Origin: an uncultured Bacteroidales bacterium
GTDB taxonomy: Bacteria > Bacteroidota > Bacteroidia > Bacteroidales > Bacteroidaceae
Assembly (NCBI GenBank): GCA_902779165.1
Contig: CACZAN010000004.1
Location: 1-64,000 of the forward strand
Direction of reading: 5' to 3'
DNA: 64,000 nucleotides
Shown here: one piece after another, positions 1 to 6,864 of the stretch
Numbering within the stretch: position 1 is the stretch's first letter
Layout of the letters: each line of letters begins with the position of its first letter
The notes under the pieces: model-generated
Database searches by the model: none
What the model was told of the DNA's origin: nothing
The model's input: the letters and a program-made list of their open reading frames with translations, nothing else
Position numbers and translations under genes: made by a program

Positions 1-290
1 AAAGCCCCAGCGGGGCGTGACAATGGTTCTTGAAGTGTCAAGCGTCCCTTTGGGCCGAGCGGCCAGCCGTTTCCGCTCGGCGCTCTGCGACGCTTCACGT
101 TTGAAGAACGGCTGGTATAAAGCGGATAGGAAAAAGCGTGTCTTTAGGTACGCGACATCAAATCCCTGTCGCGTACCTACGGCACGCTATCTGTCAACAT
201 CCTCATTACCAGCCATTAAAATGGCTGGCTACCATTGTCAGATGCCTACGGCATCACATGCGAAACTTGAATCAATATGCAAAATATAGC
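1..290. repeat. modular palindromic intergenic repeat, copy 1
   Basis: A non-coding block made of a series of short hairpins in a fixed order: CCCCAGCGGGG, CTTGA/TCAAG, a GTACGCGAC/GTCGCGTAC pair, CCAGCC/GGCTGG and finally GATGCCTACGGCATC. The same modules recur in the same order at 9974-10205, with different sequence between them. An open reading frame of 90 codons crosses the block, but it reads through hairpin arms and has no recognisable domain, so I treat it as spurious. The remaining 291-510 is AT-rich and holds no gene that I can see. The family is probably a REP-like intergenic element, which is an inference. Confidence 0.8.
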
Positions 291-510
291 AAATGAATTG
301 ATGAGAATGACTAGAATATTTTTGCATGGCAAAAACTTAATACTCTAATTCTCAAATTCTTGATAATCAAAACAACTACTTGCGAAAGTCAAGTAAAGTT
401 GATTACCTACTTATTTAAGGACAATTGTGAATGATGATAGTGCAAAATCGTATGGACTTTGAAAGATTATTCGTACTTTTGTCGACGAATCACAAAGTAG
501 ATAGGGTTCA

Positions 511-1194
511 CTAAATAGAAAAACGGGGAGATAGGGAATGGTACTTCGCATAGCCTTCTCCATCTGACGGATAGATAATTGTGTCAATGAAATAGAAGTG
601 TCCATCATCATCTATCAGAACATTACCATCAACAGCATCGAAGATATCGTGTTGCCAATTAGTGTAGTATTCTCCTCCATCAACAGCCTGAAATCCAATA
701 CGTAGAAACTCTTCATGAATTTCCTCTTTAGTAGCCAGACGGGCATCTACAATAAATGGTTGCACCAGTACCGCACAAATCTTCCCGTCGCGATTCTCGG
801 CAAAACCAACCATACGATATGGGCAAGCATCAAAATACTTATTGTGAGCCCTAATACGCTCAAAGAAAGAAGAAAGATTATCATCAGAATAACGGAAATC
901 GTTCAACTTCACGATTTCCTGAGAATTCGGAGACAGATAAACCTCGTTCTCAGAACCTCTGTCAAAGAAATCTCCAAACAAACTGCTGTCACAGAACCAG
1001 CAATCCTGCTCTTGAGCCCATTGTTTGAGCCTTACCAGTTGGACTGATTTGCAAGCCGTTGTTCCCGCAAGAGCCTCAATCTCCTCAAGGACTCCCTGCG
1101 CGACAGCGGATGCTCTCTCCAATAAGCAACCTTCTGCCTCATTTCGGCATTCATTTTCTTGTGGTATTCGTTCAAAATGACCGTCATCTTGCAT
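511..1194 (-). CDS. polyvalent-protein-type kinase domain protein
   Basis: About 227 residues. The core GSENEVYL...IVKLNDF...FFERIRAHNKYF...YRMVGFAENRDG...AVLVQPFI, followed by an acidic NVLIDDDGHFYFIDTII segment, matches what I know of the Ser/Thr/Tyr kinase-like domain found in phage and plasmid polyvalent proteins. There it is normally one module of a very large protein, but here it stands alone. The reading frame can be opened upstream to a TTG at 1218, but a -7 box (TATATTTG) at 1216-1223 on this strand would place transcription start downstream of that codon, so the ATG at 1194 is preferred. The gene is more AT-rich than its neighbours and lies beside the repeat block, which suggests acquisition by transfer. 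The exact substrate is unknown, and it may be a leftover fragment of a larger mobile-element protein. Confidence 0.7.
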   Translation of the reverse strand: MQDDGHFERIPQENECRNEAEGCLLERASAVAQGVLEEIEALAGTTACKSVQLVRLKQWAQEQDCWFCDSSLFGDFFDRGSENEVYLSPNSQEIVKLNDFRYSDDNLSSFFERIRAHNKYFDACPYRMVGFAENRDGKICAVLVQPFIVDARLATKEEIHEEFLRIGFQAVDGGEYYTNWQHDIFDAVDGNVLIDDDGHFYFIDTIIYPSDGEGYAKYHSLSPRFSI

Positions 1195-1215
1195 AGATAT
1201 TATCGTTTTGCGCTG

Positions 1216-1223
1216 CAAATATA
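1216..1223 (-). promoter_or_regulatory. -7 promoter box of the kinase-like gene
   Basis: TATATTTG on the minus strand fits the Bacteroidota TAnnTTTG box. It lies 22 nt upstream of the ATG at 1194 and is the main argument against the upstream TTG start. A clear -33 TTTG was not found. Confidence 0.55.
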
Positions 1224-1341
1224 CAAGTATTTATCTGTGCCACAAAATTTCCGCCCACTTTTCTGCCTGCAATACAGGAGTATCCTGACTTTTTTCTCGA
1301 AACAGCTATGCTCTACAGGGGGTTGAGCACTTCGCGACAGG

Positions 1342-2373
1342 TCATCTGAAGTCTGAGAGCTCCCTGAAGGTCTTACAGCGACGAAGATGGTAGGCCACAA
1401 GCAGGCTGCCGCCGTACTGCTCGGGAATGGGATCGAGGCTGGTGGCGGCGAGGTTGCGGGCACGGTCTGGAGCGAATTCACTGCGAATGCGGCAGAACTC
1501 GCGACGTGCACGCCACACGGCGAGGAAGCTGCGTCCTTCGCCTTTCAGGAGAAAGACGAGAGAAGCCAACGCATCGAGCCAGAAGCGGAGGAAAAAGACG
1601 CGGCGCAAACGGCTATCGGGCATGTTCTTATACAGCAGTAGCAGGTTATTCCGGAAGTTAAGGAACGTCTTGCGAGGGTTCTCCTTGGGCAAGGTACCTC
1701 CACCCACATGATAGACTACGCTCTGCGGAACGCAGACGATGCGGTGGCCCCGGGCACGCAGACGCCAGCACAAATCGATTTCTTCCTGATGCGCAAAGAA
1801 CCTGCCGTCCAGTCCCCCGACCTCCCAATAGATGTCGGAGCGGATGAGCAGCGCAGCACCCGTAGCCCAAAAGACATCACAGACCGTATCATACTGCCCG
1901 AGGTCTGCCTCCACGTTCTCGAAGATACGTCCACGACAGAAAGGATAGCCCAATGAATCGATGAAACCGCCTGCCGCACCGGCGTATTCAAAATGGGTGC
2001 GGGTGTGCTCTGCCCGTAACTTAGGCTGACAGGCGGCAACATCCGGATGAGCATCCATATACTCCACCATGGGCTGCAGCCAACCTTCGGGCACCTCGAT
2101 GTCTGAATTCAGCAGCAGGTAGTATCCATACTCATCCCCCACCTTACTCAGAGCCTGATTATAACCTTCGGCGAAACCATAGTTCCGATTAAATTGTATC
2201 AGGGAGACTTGAGGGAAGTCCGACGAGAGCACATGGATGGAATCATCCGTGGAGCCATTGTCGGCCACGATGATATCAGCGAGCGTATCTGGCGTGTTTG
2301 CCAGAATCGTAGGCAGGAATCGGCGAAGCATCTCGGCACCGTTCCAATTGAGAATGACGACAGCAGTTTTCAA
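1342..2373 (-). CDS. glycosyltransferase family 2 protein
   Basis: 343 residues. The N-terminus KTAVVILNWNGAEMLRRFL, the ADNGSTDDS motif near residues 37-45, NYGFAEGYNQAL near 64-75, and LLLNSDIEVPEGW near 87-99 (the DxD-type site reads NSD) are classical for cytoplasmic GT-A fold family 2 transferases of the rhamnosyltransferase-like branch, which build surface polysaccharide or O-antigen. No membrane segment is visible. The gene follows mtaB by 36 nt and probably shares its transcript. The start is a TTG at 2373 lying in a spacer made of TATTGAAA-like repeats. No in-frame ATG precedes it, and an in-frame TGA lies four codons upstream. The sugar donor and acceptor cannot be read from the sequence. 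Confidence 0.85.
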   Translation of the reverse strand: MKTAVVILNWNGAEMLRRFLPTILANTPDTLADIIVADNGSTDDSIHVLSSDFPQVSLIQFNRNYGFAEGYNQALSKVGDEYGYYLLLNSDIEVPEGWLQPMVEYMDAHPDVAACQPKLRAEHTRTHFEYAGAAGGFIDSLGYPFCRGRIFENVEADLGQYDTVCDVFWATGAALLIRSDIYWEVGGLDGRFFAHQEEIDLCWRLRARGHRIVCVPQSVVYHVGGGTLPKENPRKTFLNFRNNLLLLYKNMPDSRLRRVFFLRFWLDALASLVFLLKGEGRSFLAVWRARREFCRIRSEFAPDRARNLAATSLDPIPEQYGGSLLVAYHLRRCKTFRELSDFR

Positions 2374-2409
2374 TATTTCAATAGTTCAATGTTTCTATAT
2401 CTCAATGTT
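2374..2409. repeat. TTGAAACA-type short tandem repeat spacer
   Basis: The spacer between mtaB and the glycosyltransferase is built from imperfect 10-11-nt units (minus strand ATTGAAACATTG, ACTATTGAAATATTG). Related short tandem repeats occur at 60242-60284 and at the deletion junction of the GH2 remnant at 41437-41470. Confidence 0.6.
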
Positions 2410-3741
2410 TCAATTTTCAATCGCCACAAGGGCCGATTCGTCTGTATTCCAACCCACAAGTCGGAGGGGCAGTATCTTGTTGTCACAATCCGCCCCATGA
2501 TATTCCACCTTTATATAGTTGTCAGTAAAGCCATTATAGAGCCCACGGGTATGGGAGTGCTCGAGCAACACAGGACGCACCTGACCGATGAAACATTCGT
2601 AGAAAGCACGAAGCTTGCGATCGCTGATGGCCAGCAGTCGCTGGCTACGCTCGTGCTTCTCCTTCGGACCGACGATATGAGGGATACGCAAAGCTGCCGT
2701 TCCGGGACGTTCGCTGTAGCTGAAGACGTGGAGCTGAGAGACGTGCAACGATTCTATGAAACGTTCCGCCTCGTCGAAGAGAGCTGACGTCTCGCCGCGG
2801 GTGCCCACAATGACGTCCACCCCAATGAAGCAGTCAGGCATCAGCTCGCGCGCGCGCGATACCTTATTATAAAATAAAGAGGTGTCGTAGCGGCGATGCA
2901 TCAATCGCAGCACCTCGTCGGAACCCGACTGAAGAGGTATGTGGAAATGAGGCATGAAGGCACGCGATGAGGCACAGAACTGCAAGACCTCATCCGTCAG
3001 CAGATTCGGCTCAATGCTGGAGATGCGATAGCGCTCGATGCCCTCCACGTCATCCAAAGCACGCAGCAGGTCGAGGAAGCTCTCGCCCGTGGTGCGACCG
3101 AAGTCGCCGATATTCACTCCCGTGAGCACAATTTCCTTGCCACCTTCGGAAGCAGCCTGACGAGCCTGGTCCACCAGCGACTCAATACTACCATTACGGC
3201 TGCGCCCCCGGGCAAACGGTATCGTGCAATAGGTGCAGAAATAATTGCAGCCATCCTGCACCTTCAGGAAATAGCGGGTGCGCTCGCCGCGGGAACAAGA
3301 GGGGACAAAAACCGGAAAGGCGACATCCTCCTGCAAGGCGGACATCTCTTTCCCACGAACTGCGGCAGAAGCCAGATACTCCTTGATGATATCCACCACC
3401 CGACCCTTCTTATCCTGATCCAGCACCAGGGAAACACCCTCGATGGCGGCAACCTCCTGAGGCTTGAGCTGAGCGTAGCAACCGGTGACGACTACCAGTG
3501 CACCCGGATGCTGGCGCACCATCTTGTGAATCGCCTGTCGGCATTTGTGGTCGGCGACCTCCGTGACACTACAAGTATTGACGATGCAGATATCAGCATG
3601 TTCGCCCTTGCGGACAGAACTCACTCCCTCCGCCGCCAGCGCCTGCGCTATGGCGGAGGTCTCGGCGAAGTTCAGTTTGCAGCCCAAAGTGAAATACGCA
3701 GCACGCTTTCCCTGGAGAATTGAGGACTCAGACACGACCAT
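2410..3741 (-). CDS. mtaB: tRNA (N6-threonylcarbamoyladenosine(37)-C2)-methylthiotransferase MtaB
   Basis: 443 residues, full length for the family. It adds a methylthio group to t6A37 of tRNA, giving ms2t6A, using S-adenosylmethionine and two 4Fe-4S clusters. The N-terminal methylthiotransferase domain has the three cluster cysteines C21 (LGCKLN), C57 (NTCSVT) and C88 (GCYAQ). The radical-SAM domain has C165, C169 and C172 in CNYFCTYC followed by TIPFARGRSRN, and the tail carries the TRAM-like RNA-binding region. A -7 box at 3763-3770 lies 22 nt upstream of the ATG. The glycosyltransferase follows on the same strand after 36 nt. Confidence 0.95.
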   Translation of the reverse strand: MVVSESSILQGKRAAYFTLGCKLNFAETSAIAQALAAEGVSSVRKGEHADICIVNTCSVTEVADHKCRQAIHKMVRQHPGALVVVTGCYAQLKPQEVAAIEGVSLVLDQDKKGRVVDIIKEYLASAAVRGKEMSALQEDVAFPVFVPSCSRGERTRYFLKVQDGCNYFCTYCTIPFARGRSRNGSIESLVDQARQAASEGGKEIVLTGVNIGDFGRTTGESFLDLLRALDDVEGIERYRISSIEPNLLTDEVLQFCASSRAFMPHFHIPLQSGSDEVLRLMHRRYDTSLFYNKVSRARELMPDCFIGVDVIVGTRGETSALFDEAERFIESLHVSQLHVFSYSERPGTAALRIPHIVGPKEKHERSQRLLAISDRKLRAFYECFIGQVRPVLLEHSHTRGLYNGFTDNYIKVEYHGADCDNKILPLRLVGWNTDESALVAIEN

Positions 3742-3762
3742 TATCTTTCAAGTTTACGGGTG

Positions 3763-3770
3763 CAAAGATA
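3763..3770 (-). promoter_or_regulatory. -7 promoter box of mtaB
   Basis: TATCTTTG on the minus strand, about 22 nt upstream of the mtaB ATG. It fits the Bacteroidota TAnnTTTG box and implies a very short leader. Confidence 0.6.
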
Positions 3771-3932
3771 GTGCAAACGCACGAAAACAGCAAGAAACTG
3801 CGATTTTTTAACATTTCTACATACGCTTGATTATTAACATTTTATAAAAAATGCCTAAAAAAAGTTGCAAAAAAGTTAGGCCAAAGATGAAAAAAAGTGG
3901 GTAAAAATGATACAACTTATCGAAAAAGTCCG

Positions 3933-3940
3933 TACCTTTG
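3933..3940 (+). promoter_or_regulatory. -7 promoter box of the small lipoprotein gene
   Basis: TACCTTTG fits TAnnTTTG. It lies 56 nt upstream of the ATG at 3996 and supports that start rather than an earlier one at 3963. Confidence 0.6.
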
Positions 3941-3995
3941 CAGCGTTTTAAAAAGCAATTGATTGTTTTACAGAATTAAAAAAGCAAAAAAGAAA

Positions 3996-4202
3996 ATGAA
4001 AAAGGTTGCATTTATGTTCGTAGCCGCTATGGCTATTTCTTTCGCATCTTGCGGTGGTGCTCAGCAGAAGGCTGAGGAAGCTTGTGACAGCACTCAGTGC
4101 TGCGTCGACAGCGCTGCTGCCGTAGTTGAGGAAGTTGTTGACAGCGCTGCTGCTGTTGTTGACAGCGCTGCTGCTGTTGTTACTGAAGTTGAACCTCAGT
4201 AA
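3996..4202 (+). CDS. small repetitive lipoprotein
   Basis: 68 residues. A typical lipoprotein signal, MKKVAFMFVAAMAISFASC, ends at the lipobox cysteine. The mature part is only about 50 residues and contains three tandem copies of an acidic VDSAAAVV-type motif, encoded by near-identical GACAGCGCTGCTGC units between about 4104 and 4180. A vicinal cysteine pair (QCCVDS) lies just before the repeats. The start at 3996 is preferred over 3963 because it opens the signal peptide directly. A strong terminator follows. The mature repeat is probably helical and surface or periplasmic. I do not recognise the family and its function is unknown. Confidence 0.8.
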   Translation: MKKVAFMFVAAMAISFASCGGAQQKAEEACDSTQCCVDSAAAVVEEVVDSAAAVVDSAAAVVTEVEPQ

Positions 4203-4245
4203 TTAGCCACAGGTTCGGTTAGCGAACATCAACAAGAAACGAAGG

Positions 4246-4272
4246 GGTCTCACGGGAGTGAGGCCTTTTTTG
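4246..4272 (+). terminator. Rho-independent terminator after the small lipoprotein
   Basis: Stem GGTCTCAC / GTGAGGCC with a 4-nt loop, followed by a run of six T. It is placed 44 nt after the stop codon. Confidence 0.8.
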
Positions 4273-4320
4273 TTGCCTGACACCAAATCGTAATAAAGAT
4301 ATGAAAGGAATAGGCAACAA

Positions 4321-4351
4321 GAAGCCGCGGCTCTGCTGGAGTCGCGGCTTC
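4321..4351 (-). terminator. terminator of the rpsF-rpsR-rplI operon
   Basis: A long GC-rich stem, GAAGCCGCG...CTC / GAG...CGCGGCTTC, with a 5-nt loop lies 23 nt beyond the rplI stop. The T-run on this strand is short (TTCTTG), so termination may be less sharp than at the convergent lipoprotein gene. Confidence 0.65.
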
Positions 4352-4373
4352 TAACTGGTATAATTGTTGAAGT

Positions 4374-4946
4374 TTATGCTTCAGCGAGGGGAGCTTCGTC
4401 GATAGCCTCGAGGACCTCAGCCTCATCGGCAGCTTCCTCTGTAGCTGCATCAACGGGCTGTGCCACGGGTGCTTCCACGGCGGGAGCAGGCTCTTCGGCG
4501 ATGGGAGCATCGGGAACGACGGTGACAGGGATGACGACGCTCACTTCCTTGTGCAGGCGGATGAATGCCTTGTGCTCTCCGACGGTCTTCACGTCCTTGA
4601 TGGAGATGAGCTTGCGGTCGATGTCGAAGCCGAGCTTGCTGAGCTCGTCGGCGATCTGGACGCTGTTGACGCTACCATAGATGGTGCCATTGGAGCTGAC
4701 CTTTACGACGACGGTCACGGCAACGCCCTCGAGCTTGTCGGCGATAGCCTGAGCATCGGCCTTGATCTTCTCGAGTTTCTTGGCCTTCTGCTTCAGTTCT
4801 TCGGCGAGCTGCTTCTTGGCGCTCTCGGATGCGATGACACCCTTGCCCTGGGGAATAAGATAGTTACGGCCGTAGCCGGGCTTCACGTTTACGATGTCAT
4901 GCTTGTAACCCAAGCCGATGACGTCTTCTTTAAGAATGATTTCCAT
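4374..4946 (-). CDS. rplI: 50S ribosomal protein L9 with acidic C-terminal tail
   Basis: 190 residues. The N-terminal L9 domain (MEIILKEDVIGLG, then VKPGYGRNYLIPQGKG near 22-37), the long linking helix rich in Lys, Glu and Ala, and the C-terminal domain to about residue 148 are all present. After that comes an extra tail of about 40 residues made almost only of Ala, Glu, Pro and Val. L9 binds 23S rRNA near the L1 stalk and spans ribosomes in polysomes. It is the last gene of the rpsF-rpsR-rplI operon, 21 nt after rpsR. A tail of this kind is a lineage extension that I cannot assign a role. Confidence 0.97.
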   Translation of the reverse strand: MEIILKEDVIGLGYKHDIVNVKPGYGRNYLIPQGKGVIASESAKKQLAEELKQKAKKLEKIKADAQAIADKLEGVAVTVVVKVSSNGTIYGSVNSVQIADELSKLGFDIDRKLISIKDVKTVGEHKAFIRLHKEVSVVIPVTVVPDAPIAEEPAPAVEAPVAQPVDAATEEAADEAEVLEAIDEAPLAEA

Positions 4947-4967
4947 AGTGCTTATTCCTCCTTATTA

Positions 4968-5231
4968 TTATTTCATCATATCGGTTACGAAGGGCAGCAG
5001 GGCGAGGTGACGTGCACGCTTTACGGCCTGTGCCACACGGCGCTGGAACTTCAAGGAAGTACCGGTAATGCGGCGGGGAAGGATCTTTCCCTGCTCGTTG
5101 AGGAACTTCTTGAGGAACTCAGGGTCTTTGTAGTCGATGTACTTGATGCCGAGTTTCTTGAAACGGCAATACTTTTTCTTCTTTACGTCTACGGTAGGCG
5201 GTGTGAGATAGCGAATTTCTGACTGTGCCAT
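4968..5231 (-). CDS. rpsR: 30S ribosomal protein S18
   Basis: 87 residues. [18 protein letters not shown] and the [29 protein letters not shown] core are diagnostic for S18, which pairs with S6 on the 30S platform. It starts 3 nt after the rpsF stop, so the two are translationally close. Confidence 0.98.
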   Translation of the reverse strand: MAQSEIRYLTPPTVDVKKKKYCRFKKLGIKYIDYKDPEFLKKFLNEQGKILPRRITGTSLKFQRRVAQAVKRARHLALLPFVTDMMK

Positions 5232-5234
5232 AGT

Positions 5235-5576
5235 TTAGTCCTCCTTGATAGCTTTTTTGTTTCTTCTCTTTTCTGCATACTCTGCAGCATACTTCTCCAT
5301 CTTAACGGTAAGATAACGGAGCACTCTCTCGTCGCGGCGATAGTTGACCTCCAGCTTCTGGATAAGCGTAGGCTCAGCCTTGAACTCGACCAACACATAG
5401 AAGCCTGTGGACTTCTTCTCGATGGGGTATGCGAGTTTCTTCAGGCCCCACAACTCTTCGTTCAGGATCTCTGCACCTCCATCGGTGAGAATCTTCTTGA
5501 ACTTGTCGACCGCTTCCTTCATCTGATCGTCAGACAAAACGGGAGTTAAAATGAAAACGGTTTCGTACTGATTCAT
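5235..5576 (-). CDS. rpsF: 30S ribosomal protein S6
   Basis: 113 residues. [41 protein letters not shown] and [15 protein letters not shown] give the S6 ferredoxin-like fold, which binds S18 and 16S rRNA. It is the first gene of the operon, with a -7 box (TACCTTTG) at 5623-5630 giving a leader of about 40 nt. Confidence 0.98.
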   Translation of the reverse strand: MNQYETVFILTPVLSDDQMKEAVDKFKKILTDGGAEILNEELWGLKKLAYPIEKKSTGFYVLVEFKAEPTLIQKLEVNYRRDERVLRYLTVKMEKYAAEYAEKRRNKKAIKED

Positions 5577-5622
5577 AATACGTTAATTAATAATTTAATG
5601 ATATTTTTGCAAAAATGCGGTG

Positions 5623-5630
5623 CAAAGGTA
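5623..5630 (-). promoter_or_regulatory. -7 promoter box of rpsF operon
   Basis: TACCTTTG on the minus strand, 47 nt upstream of the rpsF ATG. Confidence 0.6.
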
Positions 5631-5816
5631 CTACTTTTCCCCGACATAACAAGCGTTTTAGGGTGTTTTTCTTCAAAAAAACATAAATTTTGCCTTTCAT
5701 GCGCACTTTTTGGGCAAAACGTTTCGGCATTTGAAGATTTTTGCGTTATTTTGTGCTGTCATTTCGAAGAATTGACGCATAAAGCGAACTTAAAACAACA
5801 AAAAACATAGGTCACA

Positions 5817-5993
5817 ATGAAACTTTACTACGGTATCATCTGCGCTATTCTTGGCGCAATCATCCTCATCATCAGCTACCTCACCGGCGGCGTGGACTAC
5901 AATTGGATTCAGTTCCTCGGCATCCTGTTCGTTATCGCTGGAATCGGCGTTCACATCTACGTGAACTACAAGAAACCGCAATACGATGAGTAA
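5817..5993 (+). CDS. small two-helix membrane protein
   Basis: 58 residues, too short for many gene callers. It starts MKLYYGIICAILGAIIL and contains two hydrophobic segments (about 4-21 and 31-49) separated by a short GGVDYNW turn. The end is a positively charged and polar YKKPQYDE tail. The reading frame is clean, follows a plausible purine-rich upstream region, and ends just before a strong bidirectional terminator. It looks like a small inner-membrane hairpin protein of unknown function. Codon use resembles the neighbouring genes. Confidence 0.75.
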   Translation: MKLYYGIICAILGAIILIISYLTGGVDYNWIQFLGILFVIAGIGVHIYVNYKKPQYDE

Positions 5994-6011
5994 GGGGTGA
6001 AGAAGAGTTAA

Positions 6012-6050
6012 AGCAAGGGCCGTGCAATTGCGCGGCCCTTGCTGTTTCTT
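6012..6050. terminator. bidirectional terminator between convergent genes
   Basis: Perfect 11-bp stem AGCAAGGGCCG / CGGCCCTTGCT with a 10-nt loop, T-rich on the plus side. It serves the small membrane protein (plus) and lies just beyond the response-regulator stop (minus). Confidence 0.75.
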
Positions 6051-6059
6051 CACTGTTGA

Positions 6060-6770
6060 TTAGTCTTCCGCCATTTGGGCAATGAGGCGGTAGCCCTTAC
6101 CGTGGACGTTGTTGATCTCGATGTCGGGATCATCCTTCAGGTGCTTGCGCAGCTTGGTGATGTAAACATCCATGGATCGGGCGTTGAAGTAGTTGTCGTC
6201 GATCCAGATGGTCTTCAGGGCAAGTTCGCGCTGCAACACATCGTTGGCGTGGGCGCAGAGAAGAATCAGCAGTTCGCTCTCCTTGGTTGTGAGTTTGGTG
6301 GACTTGTTGCCAATGGTGAGAATCTGGCGCTTGGTGTCGAATTCAAACTTTCCGATGTGATACACAGCCACGTTCTTCGTCTGCTTGCCGTGGACACGAC
6401 GCAGGATGGCTTCCATACGGAGCACTAGTTCTTCCATGGAGAAGGGCTTGGTGATATAATCGTCAGCCCCTATCTTGAATCCTTCGAAGATGTCTTCCTT
6501 CAGGTTCTTGGCCGTCAGGAAAATGATGGGTACGTCTTGGTTGACCTGGCGGATTTCCTGTGCAAGGGTGAAGCCGTCCATTTTTGGCATCATCACATCA
6601 AGTACGCACATATCATAAGAGGTCTTCAGGAAAGCCTTGTAGCCAGCCTCGCCGTCGGGGCAGAGGTCTGCGTCATAGCCTTTGGCTTGGAGGTATTCAC
6701 GGAGCAACATTCCGAGGCTTTCGTCGTCCTCGCAAAGCAGGATCTTCAGTTTCATTTCTTCTTGTGTCAT
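6060..6770 (-). CDS. rprY: OmpR-family response regulator, RprY-like
   Basis: 236 residues. The receiver domain holds the acidic pair in LLCEDDES, phospho-acceptor D58 (CVLDVMMPKMDG) and the TAKN and KPF motifs. It is followed by a winged-helix DNA-binding domain (TTKESELLILLCAHANDVLQRELAL ... RSMDVYITKLRKHLKDD ... GKGYRLI). The sequence resembles RprY of Bacteroides, the partner of RprX. It lies downstream of the histidine kinase gene with 94 nt between them, and that spacer contains six tandem 9-nt repeats. Translation could begin at M1 or at the internal M6. Confidence 0.92.
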   Translation of the reverse strand: MTQEEMKLKILLCEDDESLGMLLREYLQAKGYDADLCPDGEAGYKAFLKTSYDMCVLDVMMPKMDGFTLAQEIRQVNQDVPIIFLTAKNLKEDIFEGFKIGADDYITKPFSMEELVLRMEAILRRVHGKQTKNVAVYHIGKFEFDTKRQILTIGNKSTKLTTKESELLILLCAHANDVLQRELALKTIWIDDNYFNARSMDVYITKLRKHLKDDPDIEINNVHGKGYRLIAQMAED

Positions 6771-6804
6771 AGTGGTAGTGGTTTTAGGGGTTATTATTTT
6801 CGAG

Positions 6805-6858
6805 TTATTCTAGTTTTTCTAGTTTTTCTAGTTATTCTAGACATTCTAGATATTCTAG
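6805..6858. repeat. six 9-nt tandem repeats (nnnTTCTAG)
   Basis: Consecutive units TTATTCTAG, TTTTTCTAG, TTTTTCTAG, TTATTCTAG, ACATTCTAG, ATATTCTAG fill the gap between the kinase stop and the regulator start. Confidence 0.95.
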
Positions 6859-6864
6859 TTCTTT

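Noticed and set aside
17..289. 90-codon protein in the first repeat block
   Set aside because: The frame runs through hairpin arms that recur at 9974-10205 without an equivalent frame, and has no start context or domain.
474..481. TACTTTTG as a plus-strand promoter
   Set aside because: It has the box but no -33 element and no plus-strand gene downstream. It points into the 3' end of the kinase-like gene.
4551..5222. 223-codon plus-strand ORF opposite rplI and rpsR
   Set aside because: It is antisense to clearly identified ribosomal protein genes and has low-complexity Leu/Gly/Asp composition typical of shadow frames.
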